From Lantana camara (lineage: Eukaryota; Streptophyta; Magnoliopsida; Lamiales; Verbenaceae): a stretch of 64,000 nucleotides of DNA. Positions 10,982-23,240 of this stretch are shown here, piece by piece. The stretch is from contig CM074855.1 of NCBI GenBank assembly GCA_037501455.1, positions 26,375,001-26,439,000 of the forward strand, read 5' to 3'. The translations under genes were made by a program, and so were the position numbers. Under the pieces are notes generated by a model. It did no database searches and was not told where the DNA came from. It was given only the letters and a program-made list of their open reading frames with translations. Every line of letters begins with the position of its first letter. The stretch's first letter is position 1.

Positions 10982-12933
10982 TGTTGGAAAACACGAATCA
11001 GAAAGCAGCAGAATTTAAAAAAATTTCCCAACAAAAGGACCTTGAACTCGCAATTGTGTAACCAAATTCATAGAGATAGAAAACTTACTTTTCTTTTATT
11101 CTTTCTTGAAGCGTTTCAAGCCACCCAAGAACGCTCTTCTCGCAGCTTGATCCCCTTTCCTTGGTAAAGCTCGAATCTTCAAACTTCTAACTTGAAGCTC
11201 TCTATAGATAGTCCACCAACTTGATCACAATTTAACTAGTAAGGATGCTAGTTCTCTAGTTAGTGTTTAGGCTTAACCTAGGGTTTTATTTAATCTTGGA
11301 GAAAGGAAGGTGTTCAACACATGAACCAAAAGAATTGTCAATTAGCTCCTAGAGGAGCTCGAGCTCCCCTATTTATAAGAGGGGGAGTGCCGAAATTCCT
11401 AGTCCTTTATGGGCTAGGATTTTGGTCTCTCTCTCTCCTATTACTTGATCATCAAGTAATTTTGACTTTGACTTTGAATTCTAATTCAAATCAACTTTCA
11501 AGAGAGCTAAAAATATCCAAACTATTTTTGGATAATTTTATACTTTATTTATTTAAAATAAATAACTTATTTTATCCAATTAATTAATTCATAATTAATT
11601 AACTAGATTATTTTTCTCCAAAAGTAGACTTTCTTTTTAATTCAAAATTAAAGCAAAGTCTATTAAATAATTAACACATTTAATTATTTAATATATATAC
11701 ACAATATATATATACACACACGTGTGGGACACGTGTCACAAGGACACGTGTCACTCACGTGAGCCACACGTGTGGTTTCACACGTGTGGAACCCTCTAGG
11801 CCCGATTAACTCGTTTAATCATTTTTAAGCCTCAACTCATGTAACCAAGTTGTTGTGTGTGACCCTCTAGGTTCTCAATTCAATTAGCAGTGACCCTAAT
11901 TAATTAATTCACTAATTAATTAATCATTCCACAGATTAAACAACCATAGTCTAGCAACAGGTGTTTAAGCCCTAGCTGAATTGGAATGTTTGGATTCGAT
12001 AGAACCTTTAAGTCATTGATTCATGTGAGATACAATCCTCCTACTTACTATCTCTCAACCAAGATCTAGGGTAAGGGAATAATCAGAACCCTAATAATCA
12101 GGTCTTAAAGTTACGTGCATTTCATATCCATTTGATCTCAATCCAAGAAACCCTTTTCTTGATGTCTTGATCTACTGCCTTGGCCAAGGACTCCATATGG
12201 CATATGAATGACTTACACAATAAGAGATCACCTTGCATATGCAAGTGTAGGTCCTTTCTTGATTCTCATTCATTTTCATGAATCACTTGTGCAGCCCCAG
12301 CATAAGCCTTGAATCAGTTGTCTAAGGCGACACCTTTAAAGCTTATACCTAAGACTACAGAGTTAACTCATAAAGTGACAAGGAACCTCAAGTCTAAGGA
12401 TCAATTAATCACATCAATGACTCGTGAGATATTTCCTAATCTGGAAGTTTCCATTTTCTGAAATAGAAACTTCCTTTCCCATTTAGGAATCTTCTCACAC
12501 GGGGCACCTCAGTGAACTTACTTATTAAAGTAAGCACCCTAATGTATCACGCACGTATCAACTATACACTTTGCACCTCCATGAAACAAGGTGGTCCTTC
12601 TTAAGGGCGTGATCCCACAAGCAAGCCTTAGAGGAGTCAGGTTGACACTCCCACTGTCTGTAGGACTCATCGGCTTGGAGTATTTTACTAATCATGACTT
12701 ATGTGATATAGGGCTCGTTTCATGAACCATTTCACCTAAATGGTAGAGTCCTAAAGTCATCAGGATTAGGGGAGTTCTCATACATGCACAGCTAAAGTAA
12801 ACGCATACCAAACAAGAGCATATAAAGAAGTGTTACCTCAATTCGTTATTTCATTCAAAGATTGTCTGTGATTACAATAAGGAAAAGCACAAAGCGGATA
12901 TACAATCGGCTTTCTAGGGCACTATTCCTAACA
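10982..12933 (-). repeat. 5' LTR of copia A
   Basis: 1952 bp, TGTTGG..CTAACA on the plus strand, followed by TSD GGCAG. It has a minus-strand TATA box at 11369-11377 and the six-copy CACGTG array at 11719-11786, which would drive the element. Confidence 0.95.
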
Positions 12934-13814
12934 GGCAGTCTCCAACCGTACTCCAAATGTACATGAACATGCTTGCTTGATTATTAATCAATAGGTGATC
13001 ATGCAATTCAATTATCGTGCAATCATGCGATAGTGTAATCAGGTAACATATTCATGGAATGGAAATCATGCAATAACCCGAGGACAATCCGTGGTGCCGG
13101 ACCCGTCCCCAGTCTCCTTCTCCCTCCAATGATGGGAAGGTAGCTAGCCTTCACCATCCATGACATGTTGAGCAGAGAGTACATGAATCCCTAAGCCCAG
13201 AACTCCTTCCTCCACTAATCTCCTAGCCGATTCCGGGGTCATCCCAATGTGGTGAGGATAGCGCCAGAGTTACCCGTCAGCCCTTTCTTTCCCGGTTGGC
13301 TCTAGTCACTACCCTCGGGCCCAACGTGAACGGTCATGCTACTCGCCTAAAACATGTACGAAACATGGCTTGCTTGCTTGCTTGCTTTTCATGAGCATGA
13401 CTTGAAATGATAAGTGATTTCATGGAAATTATAGATATAAATACCTTTGGCCGAAAGTTCACATAAGGGGTATACGGGTTCTATATACTAGCAATTAAAC
13501 CTCACTTGACAGGCGACACAACGACTTGTGGACACGTGAATGTGCTCATGATCAACAATCTCCGCCCTGGAGAATAAATGGACAAGAAACGGGACAATGT
13601 ACGTGCATGAGACCACAATTCAAGAATATTACTCCATATAAGACGCACGGCGTGATCAAGTACGAGACATCGTGCAATAAACAATGTAGCATGAAAATAT
13701 CATGTTTTGGCATGTAATCATTCATATAATAACAATTTGGGATCAAATAAGGCATTGGAATTGAAATCCAAAATCTCATTTTTATGCAGAAAGTTTTTGC
13801 ACCTCCAGAGGCCT

Positions 13815-14002
13815 GGGAACGACCATTCCAGCCCTCAGTTCAAAATGGGAAAGGCCGTTCCCAGCTCCCCGAAGATGGGAACGGCCGTTCCGGCTGTAAG
13901 CCAAAGTGGGAACGGTCGTTCCCGTCCTCGCCGCCATGCATGTCATTCAAAATATGGGAACGACCGTTCCCCAAATACAAAGGGAACGGGAAGGGCAGTT
14001 CC
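13815..14002 (-). repeat. Six GGGAACGGCCGTTCCC-type palindromes in LTR I
   Basis: Imperfect palindromes start at 13815, 13847, 13877, 13908, 13956 and 13988, spaced 32, 30, 31, 48 and 32 bp. The unit is about 16 bp, and the intervening sequence is not conserved between copies. The same family LTR at 59279 has six copies in the opposite orientation with a similar spacing series. Confidence 0.9.
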
Positions 14003-14969
14003 TGTTACGCAGAAGATGCAGAAAACAGAGCAGAAGAACAGGGGAGCACGAACACATCTCCAAAGCATCTCATAATCCATGAAATCAATTCCCAAATGAC
14101 ATAAATCATGCAAGAAACATACTTAAACACTCATAGTTCAGTAAAATCCAATATTAACACATGAATCATGCCTTAACTCTCATAATTATCAATTTTCACC
14201 CCAAACAATAACTCATCATATATTTTCATAATTCTCAAGATTCACACATGAAATTCAAGCTTTGAGTATGTAATCATACTTCTAGCACAAATACACCAAT
14301 TATCAAGCTCAAATCATGAACCCTAGCTTCAAGAAATTTTATCAAGAAATCACATATATGCTCATATATACCTTGAGATGAAAATAAATGGAAGAAGATG
14401 ATGGAAAAATGATGCTTGAGCTCTAATCATTCGACTCCTTAGCAACTTCTAGCATGGAGATGATGATTTCCTCCTTCCCTCTCCATGGTGTTGGTTCGGT
14501 GGAGGTAAGAAGCAAATTGGGATGTTTGGCATGAAATGAAAAATGATGATTGTGGAAGAGATGCATATAACGATATATTTTGGAGAAAAATGTAATATTT
14601 GTAGTTAAATCCTTAAAGTTTGTAAGTCATGCAATCAAGTACAAAAGGTTTGGAAATGATCAATTAGGTCCCCTAATGTTTTCATGCAATTTGGTCCTTT
14701 AATTTACATAGGTGATTGATTAGTGGCAATAAACAATTAAATCAAGTTCGGTAATTATTTCACGTAGCAATTAAATTCACTTTATCAAACAATTCTCAAG
14801 TTGGCAAGTATTTCATATAATTTCACGTAACATATTGAGATACAATTTATAAAAATTAATATAACACGTATAACTTGAATAAACGAAAATAATAAAATAA
14901 ATCGTAATGCTCGAAACTCACACGTGTCGAGCGTACCTGACTGTCTAAAAATCGGGGCGTTAGAGATAT

Positions 14970-15500
14970 AATCTAATTTTATAAATAATTTTTATAGTAT
15001 TCGATTAAACATTCCTTAAATTTTGATATAAATATGCTCTTTTAATTATTTCTACTACATACATAAAATTAATTATATAACATAAATGTGAAATAATACT
15101 CATTAGAGAAATACAAATAAGAAAATGGAATACAAGAACTAACAACAAAGATAATATAAAAAAAAGATAAAGAATAGTTAGTTAAAAGAAAGAATTACTT
15201 GATTTTCATGTATATACCCACGCATACCAAAATTGAGGACAACTGTAAAATATCTTTACAAATATATTTTTGTAAAGGACATGACAAAGTGAGAATTAAT
15301 ATCGCGTACAATGGCAAACAAAATTTCAAAGATTAGATTAAAAATTTCTAGTTGTTAAATTAGGTGTCAACTCAAGAAACGATATGGAGAATTTTTTATT
15401 TTAATTTGAATGAAATTGATCCAACAATATCAATTTAGATCTACATTTTCCAAAATAGCAATACACAACTTATTAGCCGAATCAAAACTTGAAGGGCATT
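14970..15500. other. AT-rich sequence, no gene seen
   Basis: Continues the sequence left of solo LTR I (2061-2247) across the GATAT target site. No reading frame, RNA gene or recognisable repeat is apparent. It may be decayed LINE or host sequence. Confidence 0.5.
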
Positions 15501-16500
15501 TTAACTTGGTCATTACTCCAAAACAATGGTCCTTGAAGAGTTTTCAATGTGCTCGAAAAGCAAAAAAATAAAAAAAAATAACAAAGAATTTTCAGATCAT
15601 TATGCATGAGGCAAGAAAGGAAAATATTCAAAAGATTTGGAGAAAGAACTGATGGCAGGATATAACAAACTACTGCAATAAGAAGAGATTATTTGGTTTT
15701 AAGAGTCGAGAATTAATTGACTCCAATTCAAGGATAAACATGCACGTTTCTTTCATCTTTCAACCATAGCGAGAAGAATGAGAAACCAGATGAATGCTCT
15801 CAATATAAGAAATGAATGGGCAACCAATAATGATCAACTGAAGCCACACACTTGGGAGTACTACACCAAACTATTCAGTGGAGATATCGTTGAAGAGGTG
15901 ATGAGTCTTGGTATTAGCTTGCACCAACGAACCCTAAGGTTTTAGCAGAAAAATAACTTGGCAAGACAAATGAGGAAATTTTGAGGGTAGTGAATAGCAT
16001 GCACCTTTACAAAGTGTTGGGAGTAGATGGTTTCTAAACATACTTTTTTCAAACATATTAGGATATAGTAGGAGACTCGATGGTGAAATTCATCAATGGT
16101 TGCATGGCAAGAGTCAATTCCTAAGAAGGATTATCGGTTGTTTATTTTTCTAATTTTAAAAATTAATGCTCCAAAAAAATAAATGAGTTTCGGCCAATTA
16201 TGTTGTGTAATGTATTACTGAAAAATGACCACCAAGATGATTATACTCTGTTTAAGCCATATATCAAAAAGAATTGTAGGCTAGAACCAGAATAGTTTCA
16301 TTCCCGACCGGGGCACCGATTACAATATCTTGATAAAAAAGGGCCATGCTGATGAAATTGAATCTTGAAAAGCCGTATGACAAAACCCGATAGAATTGTT
16401 TGAGAAAAACTTTAATTTCTTCAAATTCTCGAAGAAAATCATCAATATCATTATGAGTAGAATGTAGAGAATATAATTGGAGATTCTATAAAATGGTGAA
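15500..16500 (+). pseudogene. L1-type LINE reverse transcriptase remnant
   Basis: Conceptual translation in shifting frames gives pieces typical of plant L1 RT: NQMNALNIRNEW followed by TWEYYTKLFSG, KVLGVDGF (the PGPDGF region), INEFRPIMLCNVLLK, NSFIPDRGTDYNIL and LMKLNLEKPYDK. Order and spacing agree with an L1 ORF2 protein from the pre-RT region into the RT palm. Many frameshifts and stops are present, so it is an old copy. No YADD box, poly(A) tail or TSD was identified. The assignment rests on motif order only. Confidence 0.65.
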
Positions 16501-16579
16501 CCTACGGAGGCTGTACGGATGTGTGGCATTAGATATGACAGTGAATCTCGTCTTATTTATTTGTACTCTACATAGAACA

Positions 16580-17691
16580 ACTTGTTGAGTGTGCAATTCG
16601 TATGGATTTGAGCTTATATTAGAGTATATTTTTGTGTCGTTTGATGCGTTTATGTGTTTATTTTGCTCCATTTAGGTGATTATTGAGTTGGAGATGAGAA
16701 ACAACGAACCGAGGTGAATTCACTCATTTTTTGAGGAAAGAGGAGTAACCCCTGTTACCCCTTGGAAGAACAAATATGTTAACCCCCGTTAACAGACATA
16801 GGAACCTCGCCTTTGGCGAAATAAGAGAGTAACGCCTGTTACCCCCGGGAAGAAGGAAAGTGGTAATGCCCGTTAACAATTATAAAAACGCAAATACGAT
16901 TTCATGCAATAACGGGCGTTAACATAAGTTGTGCATGGATAGGTAACGCCCGTTAGCTAGGGCGGCGAGACAGATTTTTGCTCAGCTATTTAAGTGCGTT
17001 TTTGAGTATTTTTGGGAGAGCTTTTCTCAGTTCGTGACCTAGTTTGAGAGAGGAAGACACGGAGCGTTGGAAAAAGTTTTGATAGAGTTTCGAGATGACG
17101 AAAAGATCGAATTCTTCAAACACTTTTGGTTTTTACGGTTTTATTTACTGGTTTAATTATCAAACTAATTCTTTTAAGTTTGGTTTTAATTAGTTTTGAT
17201 GTTAGATTCATTTTTCAGAATTCTTGAATGTTTATGAATTGGTTTTTGAGACTTTGTTATACTTTGATGAACATAAATTTCTTGGATGCAATTTATTTTA
17301 GTTTGATGAGTTTGTATTAATTATGAGTAACCAAAACCCTAGGGCTAGGGGAGTGATGATAAATGTATGATATGTAATTGATATAATGCTTGAATGATTT
17401 GTGCCAATTCTTAGTTTTGAAACTGGTTTGGATTGAATTGTGAAGGCCTGATCACCCTTAGCATAATCCAGAATTGCCTAACTATCGAGAGATTAATGGT
17501 AATTGCGATGGTTTCATAAATAGTAGGTTTAGGAATTCAAAGAGATTTAGTTCTTGATCTATACAACAGTAAATCTTATTCCATGCCAAGCCTCTAGAAT
17601 AGGAATTGCACTAGTCTTGATCTTTTGGTTTAATTAATTCATTAACGATTGTGAGAACAATGTTGAGCTTAATTGAATACGTGCATGGTTA
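16580..17691 (+). mobile_element. Athila-like gypsy LTR fragment
   Basis: Non-coding sequence with a CTATTTAAG promoter-like element (about 16985) followed by AATTATGAGTAACCAAAACC and CTAGGGCTAGGGG, a style typical of Athila or Tat LTR and leader DNA. It is interrupted at 17691 by copia B, before which GGTTA is the expected TSD. The left boundary is not defined, and lineage is a guess from sequence style. It carries a six-copy palindrome array. Confidence 0.35.
16745..16955 (+). repeat. Six GTAACGCCCGTTAC-type palindromes
   Basis: Imperfect palindromes at 16745, 16778, 16829, 16863, 16910 and 16943. Spacings are about 34, 50, 34, 47 and 33 bp. The inner AACGCCCGTT matches the AACGGCCGTT core of the arrays in LTRs I and K, while the outer bases differ. 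Confidence 0.85.
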
Positions 17692-19846
17692 TGTTGGAAA
17701 GCAGCAGAGTTAAAGCAATGGAAGTTTAAAAATTTTCCAAAAGCGAATCGTGATCTTGTAATGTTCGTATCGTAACGTTGGGATATCAAGAAACTTACAA
17801 CAATTGAAACTTTCTTGAAACGTATTGAGCCGCTCTCAAACGTTCTTCATGCGGTATGAAAATCCCCGTTTCTTGATTCTTTCTTCGAGATTCCAAAGTA
17901 GAAATCCTCCAGAGTAATAATCCACACCAACCTAGATTCAAATCATGTTAGTGAGTATGCTAGTACTATAACATGCGTATTAAAGAAACAAGAAATGAGA
18001 AACAGAGAGCAAGAGAATTATCCCCAAAATTCCATGAAGGTTAGACGTGATCTCAATATCACGTGTAAGTCCTAATTTTCGAATCCCATATCCCTTTTAT
18101 AGGGTATGGTTCGAACCCTAAGTCTTGTTGGAGATAGGTCTCCTACTTTGACTTTTCTTCTATTCTTTCTTTTTCTCCAAGTAAATAATATCTTATCTAA
18201 TATAAGATATTTATTTTATAGAAAAAGAGTTCCTAACTAATTTAGGAATATTTAATTATTCTAGCAATAATTAAATATCTTATCCTAATAATATTTATTC
18301 TAATCATATTAGAGTTAATACTTTGTTAGAATAATAAGATAGAAGATATTTATTTATTCCTTTATTCTAATCAAATTAGAACAACTAAATAATAAATAAT
18401 TAGAATTAATTCTCGAATTCATCCCATGAAGGACTTTAGAATTAATTCACTAATTAATTCTAACGGGCTAAAATTAATTCTCCAATTAATTTTATTTCGG
18501 CTATATAATTAATTCTCCAATTAATTATATTTAGGGATTTATAATTAATTCTCTAATTAATTATATTTTGGCTTTATAATTAATTCACTAATTAATTATA
18601 TTTGGGCTTGATAATTAATTCTCCAATTAATTAACACATGATCCAATTTCTCAAATGGATCACATGTCCCAAACAATGCTCTCGATCCACACGTGTACTT
18701 TACGCTGTGGTCTCGTTTCGATCAATTATTTGATCTTTCCATAATACCCTTTGAACCCGGTATTTGTGTGTGACCCTCTAGGTTTAATTTCAGTTAGCAG
18801 TGAGCCTAATTAATTAATACACTTTATTAATTAATTACCTCACAGATCACACGACCATAGTCTAGCAACAGGTGTGTGACCCCTACCCGAAATGTGAATG
18901 TATATTCGAAAGAACCTTTTAGTCAATGACATCATGTGGGATACGATCCTCCTACCATCCTATCTCTCGATTAAGATCTAGGGCATGGGAATATAGAGAG
19001 TCCTACTAACCTTAATCTTAAAAAAAAGTTCCCTTCATATTCCATTTGATCTCAATCCAAAAAAACCCCATTTTCTTGAAGTCTTGAGCTAACCACCTTG
19101 CGCAAGGATTTTAGGATGGACTCATGAATGACTTGTGTAATAAGAGATCATCTTGCCTACAACAAGTGTAGGTCCTTTATTGATTCCTACAATTCTCATA
19201 TGCCACTTGTGTAATCCCAACATAGGCCATGGTTCAGGTGTCTATATAGCGACCCCCATTTGAGCCTATATCAAAGATTATAGAGTTAGCTCATATGAGA
19301 CAATGTGGAATCTCAAGTTTAAGGATAAATTCCTCACGTCATTGACATGTGAGATATTTCGTAATCTGGAAGTTTCAGGAAATTTCCTTTCCCATTTAGG
19401 AATCTTCTCACGCGGGGTACTCCCAGTGATGAAGTTCTTGTAACTATCACCCTTATGTATTATGAACGCATCAACCCATGAACTTATCACCCCATGAAAC
19501 CGGGTGATCCTTCTTAAGGACATAACTACACAAGCAAGTCTCAACAGAGGCAAAGTCGACACTCCCACTGTCTGTCGGCCTCATTGACTTGGAGAAGTTT
19601 CTAATCCTCGCCTATGGAGTTAAGAACTTGTTTCGTGTGTCATTCCCATAATGACAAAGTTCTTAGCGGCCTCATCGGGTTAAAGGAGTTCTTGACATGC
19701 ACACGTAATGGAAACACACAAAACACGTATTGGCACATAAGAAGTGTTTGCCTGTGATTACAATCATTCGTATATTATTCAAAGATTGTCTGTGGTATAG
19801 GGAAAATCCCAAAGCATAACAGTTTTCTAGGGCACTATTCCCAACA
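17692..19846 (-). repeat. 3' LTR of copia B
   Basis: 2155 bp, TGTTGG..CCAACA, with the internal PPT following at 19848. Its first 370 bp match the truncated LTR at 25488, including the run GTTTAAAAATTTTCCAAAAG. It contains several AATTAATTCTCCAATTAATT-like direct repeats at about 18400-18640. Confidence 0.88.
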
Positions 19847-19847
19847 A

Positions 19848-19861
19848 TCTCCCACTTGCCC
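19848..19861 (-). other. Polypurine tract of copia B
   Basis: On the minus strand GGGCAAGTGGGAGA, one base from the 3' LTR. Identical to the PPT of copia D (42515-42528). Confidence 0.8.
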
Positions 19862-22800
19862 GTAAAAGCCTTTCAGGTCCATTCTAGGTCCCATCTTCCC
19901 AAGATGTACGTTTAGAGCCTTATTGACTTTGGGCGTTTCCAAAGTGGATCTGCTATATTCTCTGCTGATGTGAATGTTTCTAATTTTCACATCATTAAGG
20001 AAACACGATTTCCTTATTCACACGATTCATAATCAAGCGTCTGGTCCCTTGGTGAGGTCTTGGTTCTCTTACTCGAGCAACCATCCATCATACCATATGA
20101 AAATGGTGTTGTTTCATGCTAGGAACTTCATCTACCCATTAGATGGAGTTTCTTACCCAAACACTTAACTTAGCGGTATTCAATACGACTAAGTATTCAA
20201 CTTTGGGGTTGAATCTATAGTGCCTCTCGATTGGAACTCTTTCCAAAGCACTGTTCTGCCTTCTAGGCAAACGACGTATCCTCTTATAGATAAATAATTA
20301 TCTATATTTTGATGTAATGATTATATCAAACAATCCTTTAATGACAAGATCTCGCTGGACTCTTAAAATATATCCTTATTTCTTCTAAAGTACTTAGAGG
20401 GTATTTTTATAGCAATCCAATGACCTTCTCTAAGGTTACATTTAGAATAGGCCCACCACGCTATGTGGTAACCATATCTCGTCAAGTACATAATTTTGCA
20501 TACATTATGCACCCCTTTCCTGAAAAGGGTTTTGGACGTTCTAACTTTCTCATAGTTATTTTAGGATACATCCTCTTCAAAAGAGATGTTCCATTGTCTA
20601 TTGGAAATTCTGTAGGAATCTTCCATAGTAAATCATTTTAGTACATTGTTTATGTACCTTGACTTTGATAATTCAATCATTCTCTTAAATCTATCTCCAT
20701 AGATGTTTGTCTCGAGAATCTAAGATCTATCACCAAGATCTTTCATCTCAAAATGGTTCCTAACCAAGCTTTGGTAACTTTTATGTCATCCTTTGGATTC
20801 CCAATGAGAAGGATGTCATCTTTATAAAGTACCAAAAATTGAACTTTTAGTCTATAACACTTTCTTATACACGCTTACTCGAATAAAGTCAAACAACTTT
20901 GACTATTTCACTTAATTCGAGTACTCTAACTCCTAGAAGCCTAGTTCAATTAGTAAATTAACTATTTGGAGTCTGCAAACCTTTTGCTTACTCCCACTAA
21001 ATGTGAAATCCATGGATGTTCCATATTTATGCCTCCATCAATCTCATATTGATGAGACAAGCTTGATCCTATCAAGTAGTTCAACTATGGTCCAAACTTA
21101 GTTTGATTATATGGGCTCCATTTTGGATTTCATAATTATTTTCACTGCTCATATTCCAAATCTGACAGCGCCTCCCGACAAGGTAAATGGATCAGTATCC
21201 ACTTTAGAAGATTTCATGGTGAAAACCATATTATCTTATAGGCTATCTAGGAATGCGTTCTGAACGCATCGAGGGAGGAGAGTTCACTCGTGTACTATCT
21301 CTTAAGGTTGGCCAAGTTTTATCAGAACGGTTCATCTCTTCCTAATTGTGGCGTGGGTTTTGTCCTCAACCTTTTGAAGTCATTGGACTTACCTTTCTTC
21401 TCTCTTAGGAATGATTCCTCAAGAAAGGTATATATTCTTTAAAACAAACAACATTTGTCCAAAAGAATCGTAGAAACAACATTCCATATTGTTTGCACAG
21501 ACTTGAACTAGTTTCAATCTTATCTCTCAATTTCTTCTTCAATTAAGAAGTCTCAAGAGAGATACATTCTTTAGAATAAATAACATTTGTTCCAAAGATT
21601 TCCAAAAGTAACAATATATATTGTTCATATAAACTTGAACTTGTTTCAAGTTTATCTCCCACTGTCTTCTTCACTTAAGAAGACTCGCACTGTCCACTTC
21701 ACATAAGAAGACAATCCCAAAATTCTAAGATAAGAATTATTAGGGAATTTTGAATGCCACAATTCATAGTGCATTTAAGGGACTGACTTGGAATGTGTAA
21801 GATTCAAAATCTTAACTGCGTTTTCTGAAGAATAAGTTCAGAATGAAGGTAAGACAGTAAAGCTTAACAAGGAACGAACCATATCCTATAGGGTTATGTT
21901 CCTTCATTCAAAAATACCAAGTTATTCTCGAATGAGCATACTGAGGGATAATCCTATTATCTCTAAGATGACTTAGGAATTAGTCAACAATATGTTTGCT
22001 ATCGATCATATCGAGATACAATTATCATATGACTACTATGGTTCCTAACCTCCTAATTTTGAAATTCTAATAATTTCACAAAAGTTTCAAAATTCGTACT
22101 TCATTAAGTACACACATTCATAATGATTAAACTAACGATTTTGTCTAGTGCTTCATTAAGCAATCCAAAATCATTAGTATGGATCGAGATCCATACACGC
22201 TTTGGACGTTTTCTCGTTTCTTATAAACAGGATTTCGGGAACGTTCCCCTTAAAATAGGATTCTTAGGAAGTTAAGTCTTTGAGTTCATTTTCATAAAAT
22301 GATCCCAAGATGATTAACTTGCTAATCCCATTCATTACGTTCCAAAGTTATTCGAAACTTTGTCATCTTACTTACTTATGTTTTATCTCGTTGTATGTTC
22401 AAAACATCAATGCTTTGAGTTTTGCACAACAGTTTGTGTAAAATTAACTCAAAACTAGTGAATTCTGATCCTATCGGAATTGTTTCAACGAGAGACACAT
22501 GGAGTATCCTTATACTCTTTGCAGTTCCTTTCCAAGGCCCTAGTTTGCCACCTTGGAAGCTAAAGTCTGATCTTTCTCTCTTTAAGGCTTTCCCTTCTCT
22601 CACCCTTAAGGGTTTCTTCTTCTTTGGACTTGATGCCTTTACCTCAATAGGTTTAGAAAAAGAACTAATCATTATTACCTTTTAGTCCTTCTCAAGGATG
22701 CTCTCTTAAGTTATCAACTAATTTGATGAACTATGCTACAATAGCATCATCTATGATTGAGCAAAAAAGGTCTAAAATAATTATAGAAGCAACTCAAGCA

Positions 22801-23240
22801 ATTAGTGAACTAATAACTCATTTCTTAGTGTATTGCGTGGCTGTAAGGTGCTCCTCAGTAAGGACTTTTAGTCCACGTTACACGTGTATTCCTTCTTACA
22901 AATATGGAATAATTCCCTCAATGTGTTATACTTTGTAACACGCTTGCAAGAGAGTACAGTTGCTCTTAAGTGTTCCTATAATGTGTTATACTTTGTAACA
23001 CATTTATGAGGCAGTAAAATTGCTCTTAAATGTTTGGAGAATTTTCTTTCACTTTTCAATTGCTTCTCTTAAGCTTAGGTCGAGTTTTCACGATAGGTGT
23101 AAAAATTCGCCTTATAGAGAACAATTTTCTCCTTTGGAATCTAAAACGGATTTTAAGATTCGAAGCCAATCAGAGTGGTTAGGACTTTAGTCAACTTATT
23201 TGACTCAAAGATGGATACTAATGGGTCGTATTTCAACTTG
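19862..23240 (-). pseudogene. Copia B gag-pol remnant
   Basis: Nucleotide patches follow the copia A gag-pol order on the minus strand: the RNase H end (TGGATCTGC region near 19950), the RT box region near 20800 (GAAGGATGTCATC..), integrase patches near 21700-22100, and gag near 22930-23220. No reading frame longer than about 100 codons survives. Large parts are lost or scrambled by indels. It encodes no working protein. Confidence 0.7.

Larger units (their letters stand above)
2878..12933 (-). mobile_element. Full-length Ty1/copia element A
   Basis: A 10,056-bp element bounded by a perfect TSD GGCAG (2873-2877 and 12934-12938). Its two LTRs are 1952 bp each and differ at roughly 35-40 sites counted by eye (about 98% identity). 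On the minus strand the order is 5' LTR (12933-10982), PBS, 2.2 kb leader, gag-protease-integrase, RT-RNase H, PPT, 3' LTR (4829-2878). The PR-IN-RT order defines copia. The coding region has a frameshift near 6651 and a nonsense codon at 6376-6378, so it is not autonomous as it stands. It sits in solo LTR I. LTR length and protein type resemble the Angela/Tork group, but the lineage is uncertain. Confidence 0.95.
2248..14969 (-). mobile_element. Solo gypsy LTR 'I', split by copia A
   Basis: On the plus strand this LTR begins TGTAGCACCCC at 2253 and ends GGGGCGTTAGA at 14964. It is flanked by a perfect TSD GATAT (2248-2252 and 14965-14969). The biological orientation is minus; the expected TGTAAC start is altered to TCTAAC by one base. 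Removing copia A and one copy of its TSD leaves about 2.65 kb. No internal region or PBS is present, so it is a solo LTR left by LTR-LTR recombination. It belongs to the same family as the K LTR at 59279: both carry GGGAACGGCCGTTCCC palindromes in the middle, at similar offsets (about 950 bp from the LTR start). A predicted intron runs from donor CAAG|GTATAT (minus, 14371) to acceptor CTTGCAG|G (2652). Confidence 0.85.

Noticed and set aside
13815..14002. CRISPR or satellite interpretation of the palindrome arrays
   Set aside because: Units are imperfect, spacing is mixed (32 and 48 bp), and they recur inside defined LTRs.
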